Made by a program: the position numbers and the translations under genes
Notes under the pieces: model-generated
Databases searched by the model: none
Seen by the model: the letters and a program-made list of their open reading frames with translations, nothing else
What the model was told of the DNA's origin: nothing
Shown: piece after piece, positions 25,763 through 34,603 of the stretch
How the letters are laid out: each line of letters opens with the position of its first letter
Position numbering within the stretch: the first letter of the stretch is position 1
Source of the DNA: CAYZJB01 sp964602985
Lineage (GTDB): Bacteria; CLD3; SB21
DNA length: 64,000 nucleotides
Assembly: GCA_964602985.1 (NCBI GenBank)
Contig: CAZRTJ010000002.1
Location: 62,001-126,000, forward strand
Reading direction: 5' to 3'

Positions 25763-25792
25763 TTTACCGGTCAACTAAATACGTATTATAAT
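25763..25792 (+). promoter_or_regulatory. Promoter-like element overlapping the wzz-like start codon
   Basis: TTTACC (25763-25768) and a perfect TATAAT (25787-25792) are 18 bases apart, with a ten-base palindrome AATACGTATT at 25778-25787 between and into the -10. The -10 covers the ATG at 25791, so it would either drive genes from the next in-frame start onward or is chance. It sits exactly where the sequence becomes AT-richer. Confidence 0.3.
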
Positions 25793-27032
25793 GTACGTCG
25801 GTCATTCAGAGTTAAATTCCAAAGGCAACGCTTCACCCAGTTTGGACTGGTTAGGCGTCGTTTATGCGCTTGTCCGGATGCGTTATGTACTGGGTAGCAT
25901 CGTCTTTGGAGTGATGGTTCTGACTGCTCTGATTTCGCTTACATTAGAGAAGTGGTACGAGTCGAAGGCCACGATTATTTTGCCCGAGAAACAATCCTCA
26001 GGTTTAGACATTATTGGTTCGCTGAGCGGTCTCGGTCAGTCACTGCTGAATCTGACAGTTCCATCCAACCAACGTCTCATGGCTATCCTTAAGAGCCAAC
26101 GTTTGCAGGACTCACTCATTACAAAGTATGACTTGGTGGCGCAACTCCAAGGCCCTGTTGAATTACCGGAAGAGCTTAGTCGTAGAGACACAGCAGCCGT
26201 GTACGTGTTCCTCAAAAATAATCTGATTGCCGAGCAGGACGGAAAGCTGAATACGATCACCATTACATTCCGTTACTTGAGGGATGCACAGCAAACTGCA
26301 GATATGACCAATTACGCGGTTTCAAAACTGGACGAAATCAACAGAGAATTGGCCACGGAACAGGCTAGATTTACTAGGCAGTTTATCGGGCAACGGTATC
26401 AGCAGGCCCGGACGGACCTTAAGAAAGCCGAAGATAGCCTGAATACGTTTCAAAAGAAAAACGGGATAGTTGCGATTCCGGAACAAACAAAAGCCTCTAT
26501 TGAGGCGAACTCTCGCATATTTGCCGAGATCGTCACGACGGAGGTCGAATATAATGTTCTCAAGAGAACATTAGGTGCTCAACATCCTGACCTGATGAAG
26601 GTTGAAGCAAAGTTGAATGAATTAGAACGATTGCGCACGCAACTGAATGTGAGAACGGATAAATCGTCTGTTTTTATTCCGTTCCGCGACGCGCCAGACC
26701 TTAGCCTCGAGTTTGTGCGTTTATATCGTGATGTTCAAATTAATCAAAAAATTGTTGAATTTCTCGTACCACAGTTTGAGCAAGCAAAGATTCAGGAAGC
26801 AAAAGATACACCGACAATTCTCGTGCTGGATGCAGCTAAACCAGCTCCCTTTCCAATCAAACCGAAGAAAACCTTGATTACGATAGTTATGGGAAGCATC
26901 GCTTTCTTATCCTGCTTTCTATTCGTATTGATAAAGGAAACGTTGAGTCGATCGAAGTACGCCATGTTTACTGATCAACGTATCGCATATATTACAAGCG
27001 TGTTAAAATTGAACAAGATACTTAAAGGATAA
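25791..27032 (+). CDS. Wzz-like chain-length determinant / co-polymerase without kinase domain
   Basis: The 413-residue protein has the Wzz topology. A first transmembrane helix lies at about 32-52 ('VLGSIVFGVMVLTALISL') and a large periplasmic coiled-coil region follows ('ARTDLKKAEDSLNTFQKKNG'). The 'KPAPFPIKPKKTLI' Pro-rich motif precedes the second helix at about 362-385. There is no C-terminal tyrosine kinase (Wzc) domain. It would set chain length with the Wzy-like protein and Wza-like channel. ATG 25791 lacks a ribosome binding site and overlaps a TATAAT box, so the true start could lie slightly downstream. Confidence 0.85.
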   Translation: MYVGHSELNSKGNASPSLDWLGVVYALVRMRYVLGSIVFGVMVLTALISLTLEKWYESKATIILPEKQSSGLDIIGSLSGLGQSLLNLTVPSNQRLMAILKSQRLQDSLITKYDLVAQLQGPVELPEELSRRDTAAVYVFLKNNLIAEQDGKLNTITITFRYLRDAQQTADMTNYAVSKLDEINRELATEQARFTRQFIGQRYQQARTDLKKAEDSLNTFQKKNGIVAIPEQTKASIEANSRIFAEIVTTEVEYNVLKRTLGAQHPDLMKVEAKLNELERLRTQLNVRTDKSSVFIPFRDAPDLSLEFVRLYRDVQINQKIVEFLVPQFEQAKIQEAKDTPTILVLDAAKPAPFPIKPKKTLITIVMGSIAFLSCFLFVLIKETLSRSKYAMFTDQRIAYITSVLKLNKILKG

Positions 27033-27039
27033 AGCGATC

Positions 27040-27972
27040 ATGCGATTTCTGGTGACGGGCGGTGCAGGATTTATTGGTTCTAACATCGTTGGAGAATTAT
27101 TGCGGCGAGGGTATCGGGTTCGTGTCCTTGACAATTTTTCCACTGGTAAAAGAGAAAACCTGCAGGAATTTGAGAAAGACATTGAAATCATTGAAGGAGA
27201 TATTCGTAGCTATCACCAGGTGCAGCGGGCAATCCTTGGCATGGATGTTATATTGCATCAAGCGGCGTTACCGTCTGTTCCAAGGTCCATTCATGATCCA
27301 ATCACAACGAATGAAGTAAATGTCGGGGGTACGTTGAATGTGTTAGAAGCAGCACGCGAAGCTGAGGTGCCGCGCATTGTATTTGCTTCATCTTCTTCCG
27401 TCTATGGCAATAGTCCGGAACTGCCAAAGCATGAAGGGATGACGCCAAATCCGCGTTCGCCTTATGCCGTCTCCAAGCTTGCAGGAGAAGAATACGCCTC
27501 CGTATTTTCGTCTATCTACAACGTTCATACAGTTTCGCTTCGGTATTTTAATGTTTTTGGTCCTCGACAGGATCCACATTCACAGTACTCTGCCGTGATT
27601 CCTTTGTTTATTAAGGCAATAATGAAGCGGGAAGTGCCAACCGTTTTTGGGGATGGTGAACAAAGCCGCGATTTTACCTATATCGCCAACGTAGTTGAAG
27701 CCAATATCTTGGCAGCGACAACCGCATGCGAACCGGGACTCGTGCTGAACTGTGCGGGTCACCAACGAATAACATTGAATGAATTAATTGCGAAAATTAA
27801 ATCGTGTTTGAAGGTTGATATTTCCCCTCATTACGCGGCACCGCGGTCTGGCGATGTCAAACATTCGTTTGCAGACATTGAAAAAATAAAATCCACGCTA
27901 GGTTTTCGACCTCTTGTAGATTTTGACGAGGGACTTGTACGTACGATCGAATGGTTTTCGTCTCGACTCTAG
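27040..27972 (+). CDS. NAD-dependent epimerase, UDP-GlcNAc 4-epimerase-like
   Basis: The 310-residue extended SDR starts 'FLVTGGAGFIGSNIV' and has catalytic Ser in 'FASSSSVYG' and Tyr-x3-Lys in 'PYAVSKLAGE'. It also has 'LRYFNVFGPRQDP' and 'GDGEQSRDFTYI'. This pattern is shared by WbpP-type UDP-GlcNAc/GalNAc(A) 4-epimerases and by UDP-glucuronate epimerases; the 'PRSIHDP' and 'PRQDPHSQYSAVIP' stretches favour WbpP. It would give UDP-GalNAc or UDP-GalNAcA with the dehydrogenase above. It follows the wzz-like gene by seven bases. Confidence 0.85.
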   Translation: MRFLVTGGAGFIGSNIVGELLRRGYRVRVLDNFSTGKRENLQEFEKDIEIIEGDIRSYHQVQRAILGMDVILHQAALPSVPRSIHDPITTNEVNVGGTLNVLEAAREAEVPRIVFASSSSVYGNSPELPKHEGMTPNPRSPYAVSKLAGEEYASVFSSIYNVHTVSLRYFNVFGPRQDPHSQYSAVIPLFIKAIMKREVPTVFGDGEQSRDFTYIANVVEANILAATTACEPGLVLNCAGHQRITLNELIAKIKSCLKVDISPHYAAPRSGDVKHSFADIEKIKSTLGFRPLVDFDEGLVRTIEWFSSRL

Positions 27973-27977
27973 CGCAG

Positions 27978-29516
27978 ATGCGTTTTTTAAAATCGGAGTC
28001 CTACCGAGGAGGCATAGTACTATCAATTATTTTTAACACGCTTTCCCGTGTGCTCTCGTTCGCCTCCAACGTTGCCATAGCATATTGCTTCGGAACACAG
28101 CAAGAGGCTGACGTATATTTTTTTGCGGTCGCCACGATGCTCCTGTTTGCCGTATTTGCTACAGGTCTAGATGCTGTGATCATTATACCGGAAGCCATGC
28201 GTCTCCGTGAACAAGATAGCGAAGAAGCGTCACGCCGTTTCTTAAATTTTTTTATTTATATATATAGTGCTGTCGGTTTCTTTGTCTTTATGTTTTTGGA
28301 GTGGAGGGCTTCTATTGTTTTTAACTTGGTGTCCAATTTTGATGCGAGAACGCTAGAGGCGAATCAAGTGATTCTCAATACCTCTCTACTACTTTTCCCA
28401 CTTTTGCTTCTGTCATCATTGTTAACCAACATTTTGGTGGCGTATAGATATTTCACCCTTCCCACTCTTGCAGGCATACTCAATAACCTTCTCGTCCTAT
28501 CCGCTGTGCTCTTACTGGGTTTACAACATGGTATAATCGTCGCTTTGTGGGCGCAAATTGCTGCGTATTCGATTCAGATTATCAGCTTGATTTACCTAGC
28601 GAAACGTTTTTTAAAGTGGCGATTCAGCTTTGGTTGGATAACAATTCCGAAACACAATCTCCGTAATATCCTGTATGCGCAGGCAGGTAATTTGATGTCC
28701 TTTGCATCTTCTTTTATACCGCTCTTCTTAGTAAGCGGGTTGCAATCGGGTATTGTGACAAGCCTGAATTACGGTCAAAAGACGTCGGATATACCGAATC
28801 AACTTATTACTTCGCAGTTTTCGAGTGTGAGCGGAATCAAGTTCAACGAACTTCATGCCAAGGGCGATCGGATACGATTGAACGAATTATTTTCAGCATC
28901 GGTACACGCTCTGTTGTTTTTGTTGATGCCGGTCAGCGCGATGTTTTTTATCTGTGCCTACGACATCATGACTATTCTGTTTAAACGGGGAGCCTTTGAT
29001 GATGCATCCGTTATGATGGCAAGCGAGTTTCTGAGATTCTTTGGCCTTTTACTCCCTTTGGTCGCGGTCAACACGCTCGTGTCCAGGCTTTTTATCGCAT
29101 CCCAACAGATCAAACAAGGTTTCTGGTATCAAGCAATATTCAATGCCGTCCTTATTCTCATAGTTTATGCATGCGTTCACGTTTATGGAGCTCTGGGATA
29201 TCCGATCGGGTTAACGATTTTGCATACGATAAACTTATTCATGTGCCATTTGTTGGCACGGCAATATTTTTCATACATTGTATACCAAGAGTCTCTAAGA
29301 TATTTCGGTAAAGTATTTCTACTCAATGCCGTAGTTGCAGTATGCGTGTGGAGCGTGACAGCGGGGGTAATGGAGAAAGCGTCGTCATTAGCGAGATTGC
29401 TAGTTGCTATAACCACGTATGGGGTCTTGTTGATGACCGGAAATAAGGTATTCAAAGTCGAACATGACATCAGTGCCTTTATCGGATATCAGTTGAAAAA
29501 ACTTCGAAGGTTATGA
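27978..29516 (+). CDS. MurJ/MviN-superfamily flippase (Wzx-like)
   Basis: The 512-residue membrane protein has about 13-14 hydrophobic helices. It carries MurJ-like motifs such as 'ADVYFFAVATMLLF' near the N-terminus and 'ILFKRGAFDDASV' in the middle, the latter characteristic of MurJ ('LFERGAF'). Its place in a polysaccharide locus makes it the likely exporter of the lipid-linked repeat unit, in the role usually filled by Wzx; housekeeping lipid II flipping is the alternative. The frame is open back to 27951, but ATG 27978 lies just after the epimerase stop and starts the natural N-terminus. Confidence 0.82.
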   Translation: MRFLKSESYRGGIVLSIIFNTLSRVLSFASNVAIAYCFGTQQEADVYFFAVATMLLFAVFATGLDAVIIIPEAMRLREQDSEEASRRFLNFFIYIYSAVGFFVFMFLEWRASIVFNLVSNFDARTLEANQVILNTSLLLFPLLLLSSLLTNILVAYRYFTLPTLAGILNNLLVLSAVLLLGLQHGIIVALWAQIAAYSIQIISLIYLAKRFLKWRFSFGWITIPKHNLRNILYAQAGNLMSFASSFIPLFLVSGLQSGIVTSLNYGQKTSDIPNQLITSQFSSVSGIKFNELHAKGDRIRLNELFSASVHALLFLLMPVSAMFFICAYDIMTILFKRGAFDDASVMMASEFLRFFGLLLPLVAVNTLVSRLFIASQQIKQGFWYQAIFNAVLILIVYACVHVYGALGYPIGLTILHTINLFMCHLLARQYFSYIVYQESLRYFGKVFLLNAVVAVCVWSVTAGVMEKASSLARLLVAITTYGVLLMTGNKVFKVEHDISAFIGYQLKKLRRL

Positions 29517-30322
29517 ATTCTTCCAATTGCTTAAGCAACAAAGCATACTGGGAAGTAGTTTTAAGGTCTACGCCGTTGCCGCGGATCAACTCATCAGATG
29601 AATACCACTATTTTGCGACGATGCAATATATGGATCGGGTATTGAGGCGAACATCCAAGCGTACGTTTATGGAAGTCGGAGCTGGATCATCGGGATGGCT
29701 CCCATATTTTGCAAAACAATATGGATATATCGTCAACGGCTTAGACTACTCTGAAATTGGCTGTCGGATAGCTGAAGAAAATCTAAGAATTCTTGGCATT
29801 GAATACGACGAAATACTCTGCACCGATTTATTCGAATGGAGTGGATTGAAAAGATATGACGTTATTTTTTCCTATGGAGTAGTTGAGCATTTCAATGACA
29901 CAACCGGAGTTATAAGTCGCATCACACGTCATCTTAACATTGATGGGATCATCATCACCTTGGTGCCGAACCTCAACGGCTTTATGGGCTGGATGTGCAG
30001 AACATTGTTTCCGGATGTGTATGAGCTCCATAAAGTGCTCTCGCGTCGTAAACTTGATGAGGCCCACCGGCAAGCAGGTCTGACCGTTATTCAATCGGGT
30101 TACGTTGGTTTTTTTTCACTGGCGGTGTTTCCTTGGATAAGGAGTCACTTTTGGCTTTTCAAGGAAGGGACATTACGCCGACGCATTTGTCTCAAGGGAG
30201 TGGCAATACTTGAAAAAGCATTCTCAAAGGTTTTTCGTGCCTTGCGCTGTATTTCGGGAACCTCATGGTTTGCTCCCTATGTGATCACAATAGGACGGTA
30301 TGAAACAGCGATTCGAGATTGA
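29513..30322 (+). CDS. Class I SAM-dependent methyltransferase
   Basis: The 269-residue protein has the SAM-binding motif 'FMEVGAGSSGWLPYFA' (about 53-67), acidic loop 'VNGLDYSEIG', and 'YDVIFSYGVVEHFND' as motif II/III. The C-terminal part is hydrophobic and basic. It is a methyltransferase-11-like enzyme, probably methylating a sugar or lipid-linked glycan; acceptor unknown. ATG 29513 overlaps the flippase stop as ATGA; its 3' end overlaps the next gene by 23 bases. Confidence 0.78.
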   Translation: MNSSNCLSNKAYWEVVLRSTPLPRINSSDEYHYFATMQYMDRVLRRTSKRTFMEVGAGSSGWLPYFAKQYGYIVNGLDYSEIGCRIAEENLRILGIEYDEILCTDLFEWSGLKRYDVIFSYGVVEHFNDTTGVISRITRHLNIDGIIITLVPNLNGFMGWMCRTLFPDVYELHKVLSRRKLDEAHRQAGLTVIQSGYVGFFSLAVFPWIRSHFWLFKEGTLRRRICLKGVAILEKAFSKVFRALRCISGTSWFAPYVITIGRYETAIRD

Positions 30323-30884
30323 GTGGAGAATTCGGAAGATGTTGAAATGGATGTTTTCTTTTGATGAATGGCACGTCATGCCGCTGAGTAGTAGGCCATA
30401 CGCCCAAGCCATCATCAATTATCTGAACGCATTTTCCGGAATTCAAAACAAAACCGTAGTCGAAATAGGTTGCGGGCTAGGCGACATCCTTCGAAACATT
30501 AAAGCCCGTCATAAGTTGGGTTTGGACTCCAATCGAAATGTCCTGCGCGCTCTAAAGCTAATTTGTCTGGCTACCGGGAACAGCAAGATGCGGTTACGGC
30601 AGTTTACATTTCCTCAATCGGAACTTGATGGACAATATGACATTGTGATTTGTGTCAACTGGATTCATCACGTTGCGCCTTTGGTTTTGAAAGATAATAT
30701 TGACAAAATCTGGTTGCATCACATGGCTCAAAAAGGTGCGTTGGTCATCGATACGGTTGATGATCCAGCCTATCGGTACAATCACCGGATCGATTATTTG
30801 ACGAAGGGTTTGTGTTGTGAGGTTACACAACTTGGAGCCTTTGAGAGACAACGCAAAGTACATGTGATCACCAAAATTCAATGA
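30300..30884 (+). CDS. Class I SAM-dependent methyltransferase (short)
   Basis: The 194-residue protein has 'KTVVEIGCGLGDILRNI' (SAM loop, about 51-67), 'LGLDSNRNVL' and 'YDIVICVNWIHHV'. It is shorter than its neighbour and not an obvious duplicate of it. The acceptor is unknown; the context suggests glycan modification. It overlaps both neighbours (23 bases upstream, ATGA downstream), so it is translated as part of the block 29513-34603. Confidence 0.72.
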   Translation: MKQRFEIEWRIRKMLKWMFSFDEWHVMPLSSRPYAQAIINYLNAFSGIQNKTVVEIGCGLGDILRNIKARHKLGLDSNRNVLRALKLICLATGNSKMRLRQFTFPQSELDGQYDIVICVNWIHHVAPLVLKDNIDKIWLHHMAQKGALVIDTVDDPAYRYNHRIDYLTKGLCCEVTQLGAFERQRKVHVITKIQ

Positions 30885-32209
30885 GGCAGCAAAGTAGATA
30901 CTCGAGGGTAGTTCAACTTCATCAGCGGTATTTGGGACGAATACCGATGCTTCGATATTTGGATGAATTGGAGACCACGAGTTTCATTGATCTGGACACG
31001 CTTCTCACGTTGCAACTAACAAAACTGCGTAAACTCATTAAAAATGCGTTCACTCATTCGACTTACTATCGAGAAGTTTTTCGTCAGTGTGGCCTCCGTA
31101 ATGCTGATGATATTCGATCTATTGAGGATCTTACCAAGTTGCCCGTTCTTTACAAGTCTGTTGTGCGCGAACGTTTATCCGAGATTACTTGGTTCCGTCC
31201 GGATCTGGTCAAATACCAAACAGGTGGAAGCACTGGGATTCCATTAAGTTTTTATGCAAATCATAGCTTTCTGCACTACGAAAAAGAAGCCGCAACCTAT
31301 TACGCCTACGGGTTTGCCGGCTATCGCATCGGCGATCCTATGGGTATCATATGGGGCTACGATCGAGATCTCCCTACTCGTGGTCGGATAGCGAATTGGA
31401 TTCAGAGCCATGTTTATCGTCATGTTGAACTAAATAGTTTCAGGTTATCCGATGATGCAGTTTTTGATTTTGTCCGTCGAGCTCAAACTGCGCGCATACA
31501 GTTTATTAAAGGCTATGCGTCGTCGCTGCAGGAAGTAGCCGAGCGGATGGATAGAATGGGATTATCGTATGAGAACGCACCTTCGGCGGTATTTTCTGAG
31601 GCTGAGCGCTTAGACGGTGTAATGCGGTCGAGTATCGAACGAATATGGAATACGCGTGTATTTGATCTATATGGTTCTAGAGAATTCGGGACGATTGCAT
31701 GTGAATGCGAAGCGCATGCTGGCCTTCACATTAATAGTGATCAACTTATCGTCGAAGTGAATGCAGAAGGACACGTATTGATAACATCGCTCAATAACCG
31801 GGGTACATTTTTTATTCGTTACGACATCGGTGATACTGCTAGTGCTTTGGACCAAAATATGTGCCCGTGCGGGCGAGCATCATACCGTCTAAAACGAGTG
31901 ACCGGACGACAAAGTGACCATCTTGTTGCGGCGGATGGGTCTATAGTTCATGGTGAGTACCTCACACATCTTTTTTACGAGACAAGGGCAATCAAACAGT
32001 TTCAAATCATTCAAAACTCAAGAAGTCAAATTGATATAAACGTTGTTACTGACGATCGATATAAGGCTGATTCTGAACTGGCTGTTATTATGTGCAAAAT
32101 AAATGAACAGCTAAAGGGAACGATGGATTATCGGCTGTCATATGTGGCCGAGATAGAAAAGACGAGGACAGGGAAATTCAAATTTACCATTTCGAATATT
32201 GAACGGTGA
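30881..32209 (+). CDS. CapK/PaaK-like adenylate-forming ligase
   Basis: The 442-residue protein matches the phenylacetate-CoA ligase-like (CapK) branch of the adenylate-forming superfamily. It has the P-loop-like 'YQTGGSTGIPLSFY' at about 113-126, 'DLYGSREFGTIACECEAH', and 'RYDIGDTAS' before the C-terminal domain. True PaaK activates phenylacetate; CapK-type proteins occur in many capsule loci without a proven reaction, possibly activating an acyl or amino group for attachment to the glycan. It is followed by a DUF362 gene, a pairing worth attention. Confidence 0.82.
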   Translation: MRQQSRYSRVVQLHQRYLGRIPMLRYLDELETTSFIDLDTLLTLQLTKLRKLIKNAFTHSTYYREVFRQCGLRNADDIRSIEDLTKLPVLYKSVVRERLSEITWFRPDLVKYQTGGSTGIPLSFYANHSFLHYEKEAATYYAYGFAGYRIGDPMGIIWGYDRDLPTRGRIANWIQSHVYRHVELNSFRLSDDAVFDFVRRAQTARIQFIKGYASSLQEVAERMDRMGLSYENAPSAVFSEAERLDGVMRSSIERIWNTRVFDLYGSREFGTIACECEAHAGLHINSDQLIVEVNAEGHVLITSLNNRGTFFIRYDIGDTASALDQNMCPCGRASYRLKRVTGRQSDHLVAADGSIVHGEYLTHLFYETRAIKQFQIIQNSRSQIDINVVTDDRYKADSELAVIMCKINEQLKGTMDYRLSYVAEIEKTRTGKFKFTISNIER

Positions 32210-32216
32210 AGCAAGA

Positions 32217-33680
32217 ATGGATCATCAGGTTTTTATTTACAAGATAAAGCAAGACGTGGCGCCTGCCGTACCCATTCCCTGTCATCCCGCAAGACCGTAT
32301 CCCGAATACCACCTGGGTGGGCTAAGTAGGGAAAACCTAATTTATGATGCGATTCGTGACATATTTGTCCAGAATGGATACGACAGAGACAACATTGGGC
32401 GAGCGTCTTGGAATCCGCTCGCCCACTTTATTCGCCCGGGTCAGCACGTTCTCATAAAACCTAATCTTGTTTTTCACCAGAGTCACAAGGAGGGAGAAGA
32501 CTACTATTCCGTCGTGACGCATCCGGCAATAATCCGTTGTATCGTTGACTACGTATATCTCGCGCTTCATGGTAAGGGCAGGATCACAATTGGGGATGCA
32601 CCGTTGAACAATGCGCGCTTTGATATCCTGTGTCAGAATCTTGGTTTGATAGAGTTGAAGAGCATGTTCGCCGCCCGGGGATTTGCAATTGATCTAGTAG
32701 ATTTTCGATTGTATACAATGTTTAAAGATGAAGACGGCGTTATTACCGACCAGCAAACTGTGACAAAGATGGAAAATCACACTGTCATAGATTTGGGTGC
32801 GGAAAGTATGTTGAAGGAGTATGACGATCACTTTAAGAAGTTTCGCGTGACTGAATACGATGGAAAATCAATGGCTCTGTATCATAATACGGATACGCAT
32901 CGCTATTGTTTTCACAAGAGCGTTTTAACAGCAGATGTGATCATTGCCCTGCCCAAAATAAAGACGCATCGAAAGGCCGGTTTTACATGTGCGATGAAGA
33001 ATTATGTGGGGTTGAATGGTAACAAAGATTGGTTGCCGCACCATCGCAAAGGAAGCAAGAAGCGACATGGAGACGAATATCTTTATCCGAGTTTTCGGAA
33101 AGCGATAATCAGCTGGAGTTGGGACCTGCGTTGGAAACTTCGTTCGCGGCATGTTCAAAAACTTTTGCTCAATCTGGAGTGGCAGGTCTTTCGGACACAA
33201 AAATTGTTACCATTTCGTGATAACTACTGGGAAGGTTCTTGGTACGGCAATACAACGATCTCGCGGACCGTCAACGATTTGAACCGGGCTGTAATATACT
33301 TTGACAAGAACGGTCATCTTCACGATTCGCCTCAACGAAAAATCCTGTATCTGGTAGACGGGATTATCTGCGGTGAGGCTGAGGGGCCAATGGCAGCGAC
33401 CCCTAAGGTCTGTAACCTGCTTGTGTGGGGTGAAAATGCATATGCTGTCGATATGCTCATTGCGCGCTTGATGGGATTTGATGCAGATAAAATCGATACG
33501 TTGAGTTCTTGTGCATCAATTCAACGATATCCGGTATTTTCAAGACCTGCTTCGGAGATCGAAATTCGATCTAATATGACAAAGGAAGTTCATTCGCTGG
33601 AGACCATCCGTCGAACGCTCGGTTATCGATTTGTCCCTTCTCTGGGTTGGCAGGGCCACATAGAATTAGGTTCGCTGTGA
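32217..33680 (+). CDS. DUF362 domain protein
   Basis: The 487-residue protein has the DUF362 core: 'HVLIKPNLVFHQ', 'VTHPAIIRCIVDYV', 'ITIGDAPLNNARFD' and 'IIALPKIKTHRKAGFT'. The later 'CAMKNYVGLNG' and 'DGIICGEAEGPMAATPK' also belong to it. Unlike many DUF362 proteins it has no attached ferredoxin CxxCxxC repeats. The biochemical role of the domain is unknown. A basic, Trp-rich insertion lies at about 280-340. I chose ATG 32217, 7 bases after the ligase stop; TTG 32199 is also open. Its stop overlaps the deacetylase start (TGATG). Confidence 0.8.
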   Translation: MDHQVFIYKIKQDVAPAVPIPCHPARPYPEYHLGGLSRENLIYDAIRDIFVQNGYDRDNIGRASWNPLAHFIRPGQHVLIKPNLVFHQSHKEGEDYYSVVTHPAIIRCIVDYVYLALHGKGRITIGDAPLNNARFDILCQNLGLIELKSMFAARGFAIDLVDFRLYTMFKDEDGVITDQQTVTKMENHTVIDLGAESMLKEYDDHFKKFRVTEYDGKSMALYHNTDTHRYCFHKSVLTADVIIALPKIKTHRKAGFTCAMKNYVGLNGNKDWLPHHRKGSKKRHGDEYLYPSFRKAIISWSWDLRWKLRSRHVQKLLLNLEWQVFRTQKLLPFRDNYWEGSWYGNTTISRTVNDLNRAVIYFDKNGHLHDSPQRKILYLVDGIICGEAEGPMAATPKVCNLLVWGENAYAVDMLIARLMGFDADKIDTLSSCASIQRYPVFSRPASEIEIRSNMTKEVHSLETIRRTLGYRFVPSLGWQGHIELGSL

Positions 33681-34603
33681 TGAAGTATTTTGTAATTACA
33701 ATTGACGTTGAACCCGATTGCACACCGACGTGGCACTATTCCTCCCCGTTAACGTTTGAGGGAGTACATATCGGCATTGGTCAGCGACTTCAACCGCTTT
33801 TTGAACGTTATCATGTCATTCCGACCTACTTAATTAATAATGTAGTTCTTGAGAATTCATCAAGTGTGAAGGTGCTTCGAAAATTTGAAGGAGTGGTAGA
33901 ACTTGGCACACATCTACACGAGGAATTTATTAGTCCAGATAAGCGTATCTCGAACTATGCAGGAGCAAAGGCGGAGGGTAATCAATGCTTTCTTCCACAA
34001 AAAATGGAGTTTGCAAAACTAAACTCTATTACGACACTGTTTAAACAAGCCTTCGGACGTCTCCCAACATCCTTTCGAGCGGGGCGATTTAGCGCGGGAT
34101 CGAACACGGTTCGGTCTTTGATTGAACTTGGATATCGGGTAGATTCGAGTGTTACGCCGGGCATTTGTTGGAATGATGCTACGCGCGAACGCCCCGTAGA
34201 TTTTCGAAGGGCCCCAAACCAACCATATTTTGTTTCAGGAGAATCTCTGATTTACCCGGATTCTAAAGGTTCTCTGTTAGAAGTACCGACCAGCATTATC
34301 GTCCGTCGTCGTATGGGGAAAAAACGTGCTGTATGGCTGCGCCCCCGTTACGCACCTTTTGAGGTGATGCGAGATGCGATTTGTCAAATGGAACGTCAAT
34401 CGACAAACTCAGTGCTCGTTCTAAACATGATGTTTCACAATGTCGAAGTACTGCCGAATCTAAGCCCGTACACTAAGACGGAAGATGATTGCAAGGCGTA
34501 CCTGAATACCATCGAACAATTTTTACAATTCTGTAATGACAAGGGATTTAAGACAATCGGTTTGTCGGACTTATATGAAGTGTTCGCACGTCAGCGATCA
34601 TAA
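33680..34603 (+). CDS. Polysaccharide deacetylase (NodB-like)
   Basis: The 307-residue protein starts with a NodB-homology motif 1 'FVITIDVEPD' (catalytic base and metal Asp). It has the metal-His motif in 'ELGTHLHEEF', motif 3 Arg in 'TSFRAGRFSAG', 'YRVDSSVTP', and a C-terminal 'NMMFHNVEVLP' His. It probably removes N-acetyl groups from hexosamines in the glycan. There is no signal peptide, so it would act in the cytoplasm, on a lipid-linked or nucleotide sugar. The frame upstream of 33680 belongs to the DUF362 gene. Confidence 0.83.
   Translation: MKYFVITIDVEPDCTPTWHYSSPLTFEGVHIGIGQRLQPLFERYHVIPTYLINNVVLENSSSVKVLRKFEGVVELGTHLHEEFISPDKRISNYAGAKAEGNQCFLPQKMEFAKLNSITTLFKQAFGRLPTSFRAGRFSAGSNTVRSLIELGYRVDSSVTPGICWNDATRERPVDFRRAPNQPYFVSGESLIYPDSKGSLLEVPTSIIVRRRMGKKRAVWLRPRYAPFEVMRDAICQMERQSTNSVLVLNMMFHNVEVLPNLSPYTKTEDDCKAYLNTIEQFLQFCNDKGFKTIGLSDLYEVFARQRS

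Noticed and set aside
27978..29516. Flippase as the housekeeping lipid II flippase MurJ
   Set aside because: It has MurJ-like motifs, but its AT-rich composition and place amid glycosyltransferases favour a Wzx-like role; the housekeeping copy is expected elsewhere.
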